In this document: one piece after another, positions 20,973 to 28,505 of the stretch
Position numbering within the stretch: position 1 is the stretch's first letter
Layout: each line of letters starts with the position of its first letter
Source: a virus
DNA length: 35,950 nt
Direction: 5' to 3' (one strand)
Virus record (IMG/VR): IMGVR_UViG_3300044726_000028
Span: 1-35,950 of that record
Program-made: the position numbers and the translations under genes
The notes under the pieces: generated by a model
Told to the model about the DNA's origin: nothing
Seen by the model: only the letters and a program-made list of their open reading frames with translations
Databases searched by the model: none

Positions 20973-21184
20973 AGTACCAGCATGCATTCCCACTGCCATT
21001 TGAGGACATCTCAGGTCGAGTAGACAACGGCATGAAGATGATCGACTACATCGCGTTTCAGGTGCTCCCATCAATCATCCTGTGCGATCCTAATAAGACC
21101 ATGAGCCTGAGAGATGTCGCTGCTGAGGCTTACGATCTGGCTGAGGAAGTGATGGACGAACGGAGACGCAGGGCTATCACATGA
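20969..21184 (+). CDS. Small helical protein (71 aa), GM-x-x-x-D family
   Basis: GMKMIDYIAFQVLPSIIL...LRDVAAEAYDLAEEVMDERRRR. The GM..-[DE]Y-A..., A..AYD-A--M--R layout recurs in phages and is shared with the gene at 27747 (GMTMLEYYAAEAMKS...AHDSFDMAKAML). Function unknown. ATGA coupling both sides. Confidence 0.65.
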   Translation: MKYQHAFPLPFEDISGRVDNGMKMIDYIAFQVLPSIILCDPNKTMSLRDVAAEAYDLAEEVMDERRRRAIT

Positions 21185-21354
21185 GTGCAGTCATTATGTG
21201 TGTCATCCCGAGTAAATCCAAGTGCTGGGTTGGTGGTAGCTCATATGGCAGAACGCGATCATTCTCACGTGCCAGCCTGTGGCAGTACAGCAATTCAACT
21301 TGCCGACATTACACATGGCCCTGCAACCTTATGCGTAGGAGTACATGCAGATGA
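21181..21354 (+). CDS. SWC-array protein 6 (57 aa)
   Basis: MSAVIMCVIPSK then SKCWVGGSSYGRTRSFSRASLW, ending with CRHYTWPCNLMRRSTCR. Five cysteines in 57 residues. ATGA overlaps at both ends. A second frame is also open here (see rejected list). Confidence 0.5.
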   Translation: MSAVIMCVIPSKSKCWVGGSSYGRTRSFSRASLWQYSNSTCRHYTWPCNLMRRSTCR

Positions 21355-21530
21355 GTGCAGTATTCATCAGGTCGGCATACATATTCAGCTTCGTTAGCTC
21401 AAGGTGTGGTTCTGGATCATGGCGATCAGGTAATAATACAGCCAGCTCATCTTTACGGTCAGGTCGAGACGGTCATGTTAAGCGATGGCTATCTCATCCG
21501 ATCAGGTCAATCTATTGGGGCAAGAGATGA
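21351..21530 (+). CDS. SWC-array protein 7 (59 aa)
   Basis: MSAVFIRSAYIFSF then SSRCGSGSWRSGNNTASSSLRSG and a basic end (IRSIYWGKR, like ISRIYW of protein 10). AGGAG 9 bases upstream. One cysteine only. ATGA overlaps both sides. Confidence 0.5.
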   Translation: MSAVFIRSAYIFSFVSSRCGSGSWRSGNNTASSSLRSGRDGHVKRWLSHPIRSIYWGKR

Positions 21531-21721
21531 GTGCAGCTACTCTCAGGACAGGGTATGAGATGTTTTACCGCAAGATATCCAAGTGTGTGTCCTCCCGGTT
21601 CAAATGGGGCAGGTCATGCTCATTCATCTCTATCGGGCATCTGACATATGCAAGGTCAGCCTCTGTCTCATCCAAGCGTAGGGTAAAGTCCGAGTGTGGT
21701 CGATGTGTGATCTACATATGA
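21527..21721 (+). CDS. SWC-array protein 8 (64 aa)
   Basis: MSAATLRTGYEMFYRK, the clearest form of the N-terminal signature, followed by CVSSRFKWGRSCSFISIG and a C-terminal CGRC. Overlaps protein 7 by ATGA and shares an ATGA with protein 9. Confidence 0.55.
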   Translation: MSAATLRTGYEMFYRKISKCVSSRFKWGRSCSFISIGHLTYARSASVSSKRRVKSECGRCVIYI

Positions 21722-21921
21722 ATACATCCACACTCAGGTCAGCCTTCGACAATCAGCACAGGTCATCCAATGCTACCAATATGTCAGGGTGCAGGACAAG
21801 AAGGCTTGGATGGTGTCGCCTGTACTCTATCTGTGATTCTGGAGAGGGGAAGCATTCCAGATCATGGTGCTGGTGTGGGATAGGGCAATGCAACATATCA
21901 AATACATGGAAGCCAACATGA
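21718..21921 (+). CDS. SWC-array protein 9 (67 aa)
   Basis: MNTSTLRSAFDNQHR, then CRTRRLGWCRLYSICDSGEGKHSRSWCWCGIGQC. Six cysteines in the second half, with RSWCWC. ATGA-type junction upstream; the ribosome site is weak. Confidence 0.55.
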   Translation: MNTSTLRSAFDNQHRSSNATNMSGCRTRRLGWCRLYSICDSGEGKHSRSWCWCGIGQCNISNTWKPT

Positions 21922-22097
21922 GCGCAGCCGTCTTACGAACAGGCCACGACTACACTATGGTTAAATCCTATTGCAAGGGTAGTCATGGGTACAGGCTGAT
22001 ATCTCGCATCTACTGGATGGCAGATGATCGATCATGGTGTCACACCTTAACCTATGGAATCATCCGGTCATTCCATCATTCAAGGGTGCAATGGTAA
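21918..22097 (+). CDS. SWC-array protein 10 (59 aa)
   Basis: MSAAVLRTGHDYTMVKSYCKG, then RLISRIYWMADDRSWCHTL. GGAAG upstream. Ends in an overlap with the membrane protein. Last array member. Confidence 0.55.
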   Translation: MSAAVLRTGHDYTMVKSYCKGSHGYRLISRIYWMADDRSWCHTLTYGIIRSFHHSRVQW

Positions 22098-22279
22098 TGA
22101 TCCGCCTACTCTTCGTGATCCATACCAGATGGTTTGCACAGTTCGGTGTCTACCTGATGTTTGGTGGGCTGGTGGACTATGCTGGCATTGGCCTATTCAC
22201 AGTGAAATACTGGGTACTTCTGGCCTGTTTCATCATCCTCATGAACTTCCACGACTGGGCCATCACGTCATCCAAATAA
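22091..22279 (+). CDS. Small membrane protein, two helices (62 aa)
   Basis: Two hydrophobic segments, FGVYLMFGGLVDYAGIGLF and VLLACFIILMNF. ATG at 22091 or 22097 (the latter overlaps the previous stop, TAATG). Last gene of the vWA operon. Confidence 0.6.
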   Translation: MVMIRLLFVIHTRWFAQFGVYLMFGGLVDYAGIGLFTVKYWVLLACFIILMNFHDWAITSSK

Positions 22280-22292
22280 GGGACGAATCCCT
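22279..22292 (+). terminator. AGGGACGAATCCCT hairpin closing the vWA operon
   Basis: 5-bp stem and four-base loop directly after the TAA. The following CTATTC is only mildly T-rich, so termination may be partial. On the opposite strand the loop is TTCG. Confidence 0.55.
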
Positions 22293-22315
22293 ATTCAATA
22301 TAGTGCATATAATTG

Positions 22316-22343
22316 TTGCATATTATTCGGATTAACGTATAAT
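22316..22343 (+). promoter_or_regulatory. Rightward promoter with operator for 22378
   Basis: TTGCAT, 16 bases, TATAAT; operator 22324-22341 (TATTCG, GATTAA, CGTATA), closest to consensus. Followed by CCTGTCACTTAAC and AAGGAG. Confidence 0.75.
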
Positions 22344-22377
22344 AGCTCCTGTCACTTAACCACTAAGGAGCACTGCA

Positions 22378-23205
22378 ATGACGTTGACTAATATTAAGTC
22401 CAAGATCAGCAGCAAACTTGACGTACTGACTATTGACCAGAAGGTTGGCATAGCACTGAATACCGCAGTAGTAGAGGTGGTACTGACTGACATGGTCAAG
22501 CAATCGACAGACATCACTGTGATCACCAATCCAGCAGGATACAAGCAAGCTCAGACTGCCCGGATCGCGCTACGTGATCAACGCTGCCTGATCGAGAAGA
22601 TCGGTAAGGCCGCTCGTGATGATGCTCAGAAGTTCTCCAAGGCAGTGATCGCTGAGGAGCGTAGGCTGATCGCTATCATCGAGCCCGAGGAGAAGCGGCT
22701 CCAAGCTGTGCAGGACGAATTCGACGCTATCAAGGAGGCCGAGAAGACCGCTGCCCTGACTGCCGAGAAGGTACGGGTAGAGAACCACCAGCACCTGATC
22801 ATGAGCATCCGGAACTCACCACTGGAGTACGTGAACAAGACTGCCGATGAGATCAGGGCTCAGATCAAGGCCCTCGAGAGCATCGATATCTCCAAGATGG
22901 AAGAGTACACCGACATGGCTGAGGATGCCCTGCACTGTGCATTCGAGAAGCTGGATGAGATGGTTAAGATCGCGTTAACCAGAGAGGAAGATGCTCGCAA
23001 GTCTGCTGAACAGGCCACTGAGATCGAGGCACTGAAGGCTCAATTGGCTGAAGCTACTGCCAAGCCAGTACTACATGAGGAAAAGTCAACCCGCATGCAA
23101 GTTGCTGAGTCCAAGCTCTCCAGCTTCCTGAATGAGTACCGCGACATCAAGGTGTTCGATACCATCAATGCTGCGATTGAAGTGTACTTCGATACTGCTG
23201 ACTAG
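22378..23205 (+). CDS. Phage coiled-coil protein, DUF1351-like
   Basis: 275 residues, largely coiled coil (approx. 45-125 and 195-225). The segment GYKQAQTARIALRDQRCLIEKIGKAARDD...IIEPEEKRLQAVQDEFD matches phage proteins of the DUF1351 type, found near recombination genes. It carries its own operator-controlled promoter. It ends in a 4-base convergent overlap with the primase gene, so opposing transcripts collide there unless regulated. Role unknown. Confidence 0.65.
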   Translation: MTLTNIKSKISSKLDVLTIDQKVGIALNTAVVEVVLTDMVKQSTDITVITNPAGYKQAQTARIALRDQRCLIEKIGKAARDDAQKFSKAVIAEERRLIAIIEPEEKRLQAVQDEFDAIKEAEKTAALTAEKVRVENHQHLIMSIRNSPLEYVNKTADEIRAQIKALESIDISKMEEYTDMAEDALHCAFEKLDEMVKIALTREEDARKSAEQATEIEALKAQLAEATAKPVLHEEKSTRMQVAESKLSSFLNEYRDIKVFDTINAAIEVYFDTAD

Positions 23206-24107
23206 GCTCGGTCTAGGCTCTCCCTAGGCTCGTCTTGCTGGGGTGGTTTTCGAGAGTTAACCATCTCCAGCATCCCACGCCTAAGCAGCTTCTCCACGGC
23301 AAGTATCCCCTCAGACTGGTGAAGGTCATTAGCATCCTGACCTTCCTCTGGTGGCATCACCCACGGTAATCCTGACTTCTCTGCTGCAACCCTGCCAGCC
23401 TCATCGTTATCAGCGACCACGATAGCGTTATCCTTGATGTAATTGGCGACCGCTGGGATGTTCACGGTACTGAAGCATACGATCACGAGCACTGGATTGT
23501 AGAAGCTCCTCGCTGCCTCCATGATACTCAGCCCTGTACCGTAGCCCTCGCAGAGTACCCGCATACCCTGAGCATTCTTGTTGCCCATCTTGAATACCGA
23601 TCCCTTGGCCCTGCCTCCATGCATGAACTTCTTCAGGCCATACTCATCAATGGACTGGACGCTGTTGAGCTTGTTGGTCACGATGTCGCGCATGGGTACT
23701 AGCAGGAGACCTCGGTTGACGAAGCCTAGCATCTCCGGGAAGCCCTTCTTGGCGAGATACGGGTGTGGCTTCATCTCCGACTCCTGAAGCAGTACCGCAG
23801 CCTCCTGAGCACCACGCTTGTATCGCTCCTCCTTGGCCTTGGATGACTCAGCGATAGCCAGTGCCATATCCTGCCTGAGCCTGAGGTTAGCTGGACTGTT
23901 CCATGCCTCGCTACCCCTGTCCGGATGGCATGCACACTCGGTCATAGTGGCCCAGTTAATCAATGCGCCGAACTTCCCATCGTGGATGTACGAGCCATTG
24001 TAATGACCACGCTTGTCCATTGTATCGACCCTGTGCCACTCATCGTCGCAGATGACCCTGTTGATGATCAGACCGTGGAACCTGCCCAGCTCTATGAACT
24101 CATTCAA
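23202..24107 (-). CDS. TOPRIM-type DNA primase
   Basis: 301 residues. The N-terminal zinc knuckle is not obvious (CACHPDRGSE at 58-67 only). A TOPRIM domain follows: E187 in VLCEGYGTGLSI and D233/D235 in AIVVADNDEAGRVAAEKSG, which bind Mg for primer synthesis. Resembles the short TOPRIM primases of phages. It follows the helicase gene by a 4-base overlap, so the two probably form the priming/unwinding unit. Confidence 0.8.
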   Translation of the reverse strand: MNEFIELGRFHGLIINRVICDDEWHRVDTMDKRGHYNGSYIHDGKFGALINWATMTECACHPDRGSEAWNSPANLRLRQDMALAIAESSKAKEERYKRGAQEAAVLLQESEMKPHPYLAKKGFPEMLGFVNRGLLLVPMRDIVTNKLNSVQSIDEYGLKKFMHGGRAKGSVFKMGNKNAQGMRVLCEGYGTGLSIMEAARSFYNPVLVIVCFSTVNIPAVANYIKDNAIVVADNDEAGRVAAEKSGLPWVMPPEEGQDANDLHQSEGILAVEKLLRRGMLEMVNSRKPPQQDEPRESLDRA

Positions 24108-25696
24108 ATAAGCACTCCTTGCCTGTTAGCCTGTTCCTTCTCACGCTTCTTCTTCTTGTGCCACCTGATCATATTGTAAGTGATCATTCCCCTGACCTCT
24201 TGGCTCGGTACGATGTTCTGTGTAGCCATCACCCGATACGGAGGCAGGTTCTTGGGCCACTCCTTGTACATCTGCTTGTAGTGGGACAGCGAGAAGTTCT
24301 CAGCTATCTTGTGATCTCCCTTGAGCTTGAAGGCGTGAACACATATCTCTCCCCATACCCTATTCCTGTCCTTCATCCACGGATGCTTGGCATGCTGGCT
24401 CCCATGAATATCGACCTCCTCGGTGACACCCGGCACATTCACCACGTGGCTCTTCCTGAGAGGACGCACATGACCACAGCTCGGACAGATCGGGGCCGCT
24501 GTCATGAACCCGCATGAGAAGCACTGGCTGGCCTCCTTCTCCTCCTTGGTCTTCTCCTTCCGGACATTGGTATCGTAGGATTTCGCACCCAGCTTGTGGA
24601 CACCATTGGCGTAGACCTCCTGCATGTCCTCGTGGAACCTGTGAATGTTCCCTGCATGATCGAGCCATAGCGCGTAATCCTTGCCGGGAGCTGGCCTCAT
24701 CACACGACCTGCACTCTGTATCACACCAGATAGTGACGTTCTGTACGGTCTCGCACCTATCCCGATCTTGATGTCAGGCACGTCGAATCCCTTGGCTAGA
24801 GCTTCGCACGAGATAAGCCCCATGATCTCCGAGTCAGGCTTCCGGAACTCCTCGATCAGGATGCGCCTACGCTTGTCGTCCCTGTCCTTGTAACTGATCT
24901 GCTGGAAGTTGAATCCCATGTCATGGAACCCTGCACATAGCTCCGCACCATGCGCCACTGACACCGAGAACCCGAGCGACTTCACAGCCTTGCCGAAGTG
25001 GGTACGAGTCTGGTGCATCCACTCCTCGATGACATCCCCCACGATCTTGAGGCTCTCACGCTCCATACCCTTGTCCTCCCACTCGCCGTCACGCTTGGTC
25101 TTGACCCCAGTCATGTTGACCTCGGTGGCTGCGTAGTACTTGACCGGAACAAGCCAGCCCAGTTCAATCAGTGCATCCGTAGTGATGGCATTGACGATAT
25201 TGGTGTACGACTTACCCATCCACTCGGGGAACGGGGTAGCAGTCAGGCCGATCACATAGATAGCTGGATTGGCGCAGTACTCACGGGCCAGTGTAGAGAA
25301 CGTGTGACACTCATCGATGATCACGAGCTTGGGCTCACGGTACTCCATCTCGCTCTGCTTCCGGGGACGACCCTTGCGTCTGGTCGCTGTCTGGGTAGAG
25401 ACCACCTGAATATTCTCCCACGGTCTCACACGTCCATGATCACCTTGAATGACACCATGAGGTATCCCGTAGAAGTCCAGCATCTTGGAGGTCTGATCCA
25501 CCAGTGCTATCCGGTCACACAGGAAGTGAGCCGATGTCCCTCGCTTATGAGCCTCAGCCAGCAAGCAACACGCTACGACCGTCTTCCCTCCACCTGTTGG
25601 CAGCACCAATATCTGTGAGTGATACCCTCCCCTGATCCCATCCCTGAGGCTATCGAAGCTCCTCTTCTGGTAGTCCCGTAACTTCTCGAAGTCCAT
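24104..25696 (-). CDS. SF2 DEAD/DEAH-like DNA helicase
   Basis: 530 residues from the ATG at 25696 (TAGGAGAT upstream). Motifs of superfamily 2: TGGGKT (34-39, Walker A), DECH (128-131, Walker B), TATP (152-155), and QSAGRVMRP (327-335, motif VI with Arg). A Cys4 zinc finger follows (C392, C395, C404, C407). This matches UvsW/RecG-like and phage replication helicases that unwind or remodel DNA using ATP. Neighbours (primase, ParB-like) indicate a replication module; no DNA polymerase lies in the window, so the host or unseen genes supply it. Confidence 0.9.
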   Translation of the reverse strand: MDFEKLRDYQKRSFDSLRDGIRGGYHSQILVLPTGGGKTVVACCLLAEAHKRGTSAHFLCDRIALVDQTSKMLDFYGIPHGVIQGDHGRVRPWENIQVVSTQTATRRKGRPRKQSEMEYREPKLVIIDECHTFSTLAREYCANPAIYVIGLTATPFPEWMGKSYTNIVNAITTDALIELGWLVPVKYYAATEVNMTGVKTKRDGEWEDKGMERESLKIVGDVIEEWMHQTRTHFGKAVKSLGFSVSVAHGAELCAGFHDMGFNFQQISYKDRDDKRRRILIEEFRKPDSEIMGLISCEALAKGFDVPDIKIGIGARPYRTSLSGVIQSAGRVMRPAPGKDYALWLDHAGNIHRFHEDMQEVYANGVHKLGAKSYDTNVRKEKTKEEKEASQCFSCGFMTAAPICPSCGHVRPLRKSHVVNVPGVTEEVDIHGSQHAKHPWMKDRNRVWGEICVHAFKLKGDHKIAENFSLSHYKQMYKEWPKNLPPYRVMATQNIVPSQEVRGMITYNMIRWHKKKKREKEQANRQGVLI

Positions 25697-25706
25697 GTCC
25701 CATCTC

Positions 25707-26612
25707 CTATACCGATTTACCTGCACCATTTGGTATCGCCAATATCCCCTTGCCCTTCTTGGCCTTCTCCTTCAGCGTCTTCAGCTCATAGTTCAGTCGA
25801 CTATGCTTGCGCTGCCAGTCATTACGAGCCCAGATGAGAGAGTCGACACGGGCATGTAGCTCCATGATCTGCTTGGCCTGTGTATCCGTGCTCTCAGCAT
25901 CCTTGTATCGCTTCAGCTCCTTGCTGACAGCCTCATACTCGACAACCAGTGCATCGTACCGTCCCAGCAATTCGTCGTACTCGAGCTTCAGCACCCGAGG
26001 CTTACCTGACTTATTCGTACCCTTGACCCACTTCGAGTCCTTGCTCTGCTCTACCGCTGCCAATTGCACCTCAGGCGGCAACTTGGAGATACGTGCTGCC
26101 TCGGTGACACCCATCTTCCCATCGACCACTGCTTGCTTCACCTCTGGAGTCCCGAGCTTGACCACTGTCCGAGCCCGAGTCATGGTCTTCTCATCCACCC
26201 CAGCCAGTACTGCTGCTTCCTTACGGGAGATAGGCTTCGCTGCTACGGCTACAGCCACACTTGCAGCACTCTCACGGGGAGCGGGAGGCACTGGCTTACC
26301 CTTCTGCCACTCACTCAGGAGGGCGATTGAGTAGGCCCTCTGTGCGCCATCCATATTCCTTCGGTGGAGGTTCTTCGACATCACTGTTGCTACTGGATCA
26401 TTCCCCTCGAAGTCGAGCATGGGTGGTAGTGGCATCTGTAACTGGCAGAGAGCCATGTACCTATGCCACCCATCCATAATCATGCCCTCGTACAGCACGA
26501 TCTTCTCCTTGACACCATGCCTTCTGATGTCAGCCTTCAATTCCTCAAACGCTTCGGTCTCCATTGATGGGAATGCAGCACTCAATGGATGCCTAAGATA
26601 CGTCCTGTTCAT
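25707..26612 (-). CDS. ParB/Srx-fold protein
   Basis: 301 residues. The N-terminal ParB nuclease-like fold is recognisable: LSAAFPSM...FEELKADIRRHGV, MDGWHRY (47-53) and KNLHRRNMDGAQRAY (79-93). A central HTH (SRKEAAVLAGVDEKTMTRARTVVK) and a C-terminal coiled coil follow. No ParA partner is seen, so it is not a partition system; phage relatives act as DNA-binding/CTP-binding regulators or nucleases. It ends 10 bases before the helicase ATG. Confidence 0.75.
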   Translation of the reverse strand: MNRTYLRHPLSAAFPSMETEAFEELKADIRRHGVKEKIVLYEGMIMDGWHRYMALCQLQMPLPPMLDFEGNDPVATVMSKNLHRRNMDGAQRAYSIALLSEWQKGKPVPPAPRESAASVAVAVAAKPISRKEAAVLAGVDEKTMTRARTVVKLGTPEVKQAVVDGKMGVTEAARISKLPPEVQLAAVEQSKDSKWVKGTNKSGKPRVLKLEYDELLGRYDALVVEYEAVSKELKRYKDAESTDTQAKQIMELHARVDSLIWARNDWQRKHSRLNYELKTLKEKAKKGKGILAIPNGAGKSV

Positions 26613-26955
26613 TCGCTATTACTCCTTTAGGTTGATATGTCTTGATACGATCCTTGTTGACCGCAGCTTGTAGCTTGGCCTCCTTCTTCTTGCGCTTCAG
26701 TGCTTCTGCTTCCTCGATTGCCTTGACCTCAGGCCATATCTTCTCCCACATATCCGGGAAGAGCTTCTGTCTGTTCCATCTACCCGCTGTAGCCATCTCG
26801 ATCTGGTATGCCAGAACGATCAACTTGGCCTCAGGAATCCGGTTCAACTTGCGCCAGTCAGACACGGTAGACCACGCTGAATTGCACAGTGCAGCAGTCT
26901 TCGATGTCCCTCCCAGCATGTCGATGATCTCGGATGGTGTTAGAGTTAATTCCAT
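26593..26955 (-). CDS. Cro/YdaS-like HTH regulator
   Basis: 120 residues. Residues 7-45 (PSEIIDMLGGTSKTAALCNSAWSTVSDWRKLNRIPEAKL) have the pattern of YdaS/Cro-type helix-turn-helix proteins. The C-terminal half is basic and helical (EEAEALKRKKKEAKLQAAV). It starts beside the most symmetric operator copy at 26985-27002, so autoregulation, and control of all the TATTCG-N6-CGTATA promoters, is likely but inferred. AAGGAGG lies upstream. Confidence 0.7.
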   Translation of the reverse strand: MELTLTPSEIIDMLGGTSKTAALCNSAWSTVSDWRKLNRIPEAKLIVLAYQIEMATAGRWNRQKLFPDMWEKIWPEVKAIEEAEALKRKKKEAKLQAAVNKDRIKTYQPKGVIANEQDVS

Positions 26956-26975
26956 TCTTCCTCCTTATGATTACC

Positions 26976-27004
26976 TTGACATTGTATTCGAGTTAGCGAA
27001 TAAT
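26976..27004 (+). promoter_or_regulatory. Rightward promoter with the most symmetric operator
   Basis: TTGACA, 17 bases, AATAAT. Operator at 26985-27002 is TATTCG-AGTTAG-CGAATA, perfectly symmetric in its arms. A weak leftward promoter (-10 TACAAT) for the Cro-like gene overlaps it, so one site could control both directions. Confidence 0.75.
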
Positions 27005-27048
27005 TACTACTGTTTCGCGTACATCCATTAAACCACGAAAGGGACAGC

Positions 27049-27750
27049 ATGACAGCAGACGAGATTGAGGGCATATCAGTGGCTACTCAGAAGGACTTGG
27101 ACGACATCGATAGACAGGCCATGCGCGAGATGAACATCTACCAGCGCATTAACGAGATCAGGAAGGAGGTCAGGTACATCCAGAAGCTCACGAAGGTTAA
27201 GGCTGGTGAGGGGACATACCTCGCCGTGACCCACGATACTGTGACCGCCAAGATCAGGGATCACCTCATTGAATACGGGATCATCTGTGTGCCTACCCTG
27301 CTGACATCAGCCTCACACGCGATAGGCATCATGGGCAAGCAAGCCAGATACGATGCTACCTACAAGTTCACCTTCATCAATTCAGACAGGCCATCTGAGA
27401 CCATCGAGATCGTGATGGAAGCTCACGCTATGGATACTCAGGACAAGGCTCCCGGCAAGGCCCTCTCATACGCCAAGAAGTACGCCATCCTCAAGCTGTT
27501 CGAGATCGAGTCTGGGGACAAGGAGGAGGATCGAGTCGAGGAGGAACCTGATACTGACCTTGTGAATGAGGAGCAGGTAGCTGATATGAGGAGGCTGATC
27601 ACTGCATCCAAGACCGAGGGAGCCAAGTTCCTGCGCTACTACAAGGTGAATTCGCTGGAGGAGATGACCATAGCTGGCTACAAGCGAGGCATGGCATCAC
27701 TCAGGGAGCGCGAGAAGAACATGCTGGACGAGGCTAAGGTGACATCATGA
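27049..27750 (+). CDS. ERF-family single-strand annealing protein
   Basis: 233 residues. Typical ERF pattern: IYQRINEIRKEVRYIQK, VTHDTVTAKIRDHLIEYGI, then KAPGKALSYAKKYAILKLFEIESGDKEE (133-160). ERF recombinases anneal complementary strands and work with a 5'-3' exonuclease and SSB; both are downstream here. The acidic C-terminal tail could bind partners. AAAGGGA before the ATG; regulated by the operator at 26985. Confidence 0.85.
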   Translation: MTADEIEGISVATQKDLDDIDRQAMREMNIYQRINEIRKEVRYIQKLTKVKAGEGTYLAVTHDTVTAKIRDHLIEYGIICVPTLLTSASHAIGIMGKQARYDATYKFTFINSDRPSETIEIVMEAHAMDTQDKAPGKALSYAKKYAILKLFEIESGDKEEDRVEEEPDTDLVNEEQVADMRRLITASKTEGAKFLRYYKVNSLEEMTIAGYKRGMASLREREKNMLDEAKVTS

Positions 27751-27947
27751 GATCAGCATTTCCTAATGGCGCACAGATATATGGCGGTATGACCATGCTC
27801 GAGTACTACGCAGCAGAGGCCATGAAGTCGTTCATAACTGAGTATGGTGGCAAGATAAACACCTGTGATATGGCGGCTATTGCTCATGACTCATTCGATA
27901 TGGCAAAGGCTATGCTAACTGAGGCTGAGAGGAGGATGAAGACATGA
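27747..27947 (+). CDS. Small helical protein, GM-x-x-x-[DE] family (66 aa)
   Basis: GMTMLEYYAAEAMKSFITEY...MAAIAHDSFDMAKAMLTEAERR. Same small phage family as the gene at 20969. ATGA overlaps at both ends. Function unknown. Confidence 0.65.
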   Translation: MRSAFPNGAQIYGGMTMLEYYAAEAMKSFITEYGGKINTCDMAAIAHDSFDMAKAMLTEAERRMKT

Positions 27948-28132
27948 GCGACCAAGAGAGAATACCCAAGCTCACGATTACCCTGATCCTGTATGAGGAT
28001 CGCTACTCCAGAGTGAAGATGAGTACCACTGATGGTCGTCCGTTTGAAATTAGTGATGCTGCATATCTTCTGGAAATGGCTACCATCAAGTTGATGGAAC
28101 AACCCACATTTGCTTCACAGGAGGATGCATGA
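27944..28132 (+). CDS. Hypothetical protein (62 aa)
   Basis: Beta-rich start (KLTITLILYEDRYSRVKMST) and a helical end. ATGA overlaps both sides. Unknown. Confidence 0.55.
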   Translation: MSDQERIPKLTITLILYEDRYSRVKMSTTDGRPFEISDAAYLLEMATIKLMEQPTFASQEDA

Positions 28133-28323
28133 GCGACTCGAATATATCACTGACGGACGATGAGATGGACAGGCTCAGGAAGGCAACCACAGGCCGCGAA
28201 TGGGGTGATGTGTGTGATGACATCAAATCTGCCCGTGATGGTCAATATCCGCACGACTGGTTCAGGAAGGTGCTGGCATCCGGGCTGCTCCATGAACTAC
28301 AGCAGAAGTGGGTGGAACCATGA
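28129..28323 (+). CDS. Hypothetical protein (64 aa)
   Basis: Helical and charged, DDEMDRLRKATTGREWGDVCDDIKSARDGQYPHDWFRKVL. The GREWGDVCDDIKSARDG...PDWF layout recurs among small phage proteins. ATGA overlaps upstream. Confidence 0.55.
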   Translation: MSDSNISLTDDEMDRLRKATTGREWGDVCDDIKSARDGQYPHDWFRKVLASGLLHELQQKWVEP

Positions 28324-28505
28324 TTACTCCTGTTGATGAAGTAGGAGAGATGGTCTACAGGCTGATGAAGACCGACTCTGAGATGAGGAAGGTCGTCCCT
28401 CCTATCCCGCAATATGAGCTAATGAAGAACACACCAATCTTCATCGCCATATGCATGACCGTCAAGCTGGCACTGGAGGAAGATCGGAAGATGCGATGCC
28501 AGTAA
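28320..28505 (+). CDS. Hypothetical protein (61 aa)
   Basis: Starts at an ATGA overlap; residues 35-60 (NTPIFIAICMTVKLALEEDRK) are amphipathic. Its 3' end encodes the ribosome site of the exonuclease gene. Unknown. Confidence 0.5.
   Translation: MITPVDEVGEMVYRLMKTDSEMRKVVPPIPQYELMKNTPIFIAICMTVKLALEEDRKMRCQ

Noticed and set aside
21185-21558. Two further plus frames (21185-21397 and 21355-21558) across array proteins 6 and 7
   Set aside because: They start at GTG without ribosome sites and do not join their neighbours with 4-nt overlaps; open by chance at this length.
24998-25618. 206-codon plus-strand frame
   Set aside because: Antisense to the helicase, which has all its motifs.
25807-26334. 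175-codon plus-strand frame
   Set aside because: Antisense to the ParB-like gene; Ser/Ala/Thr-rich shadow.
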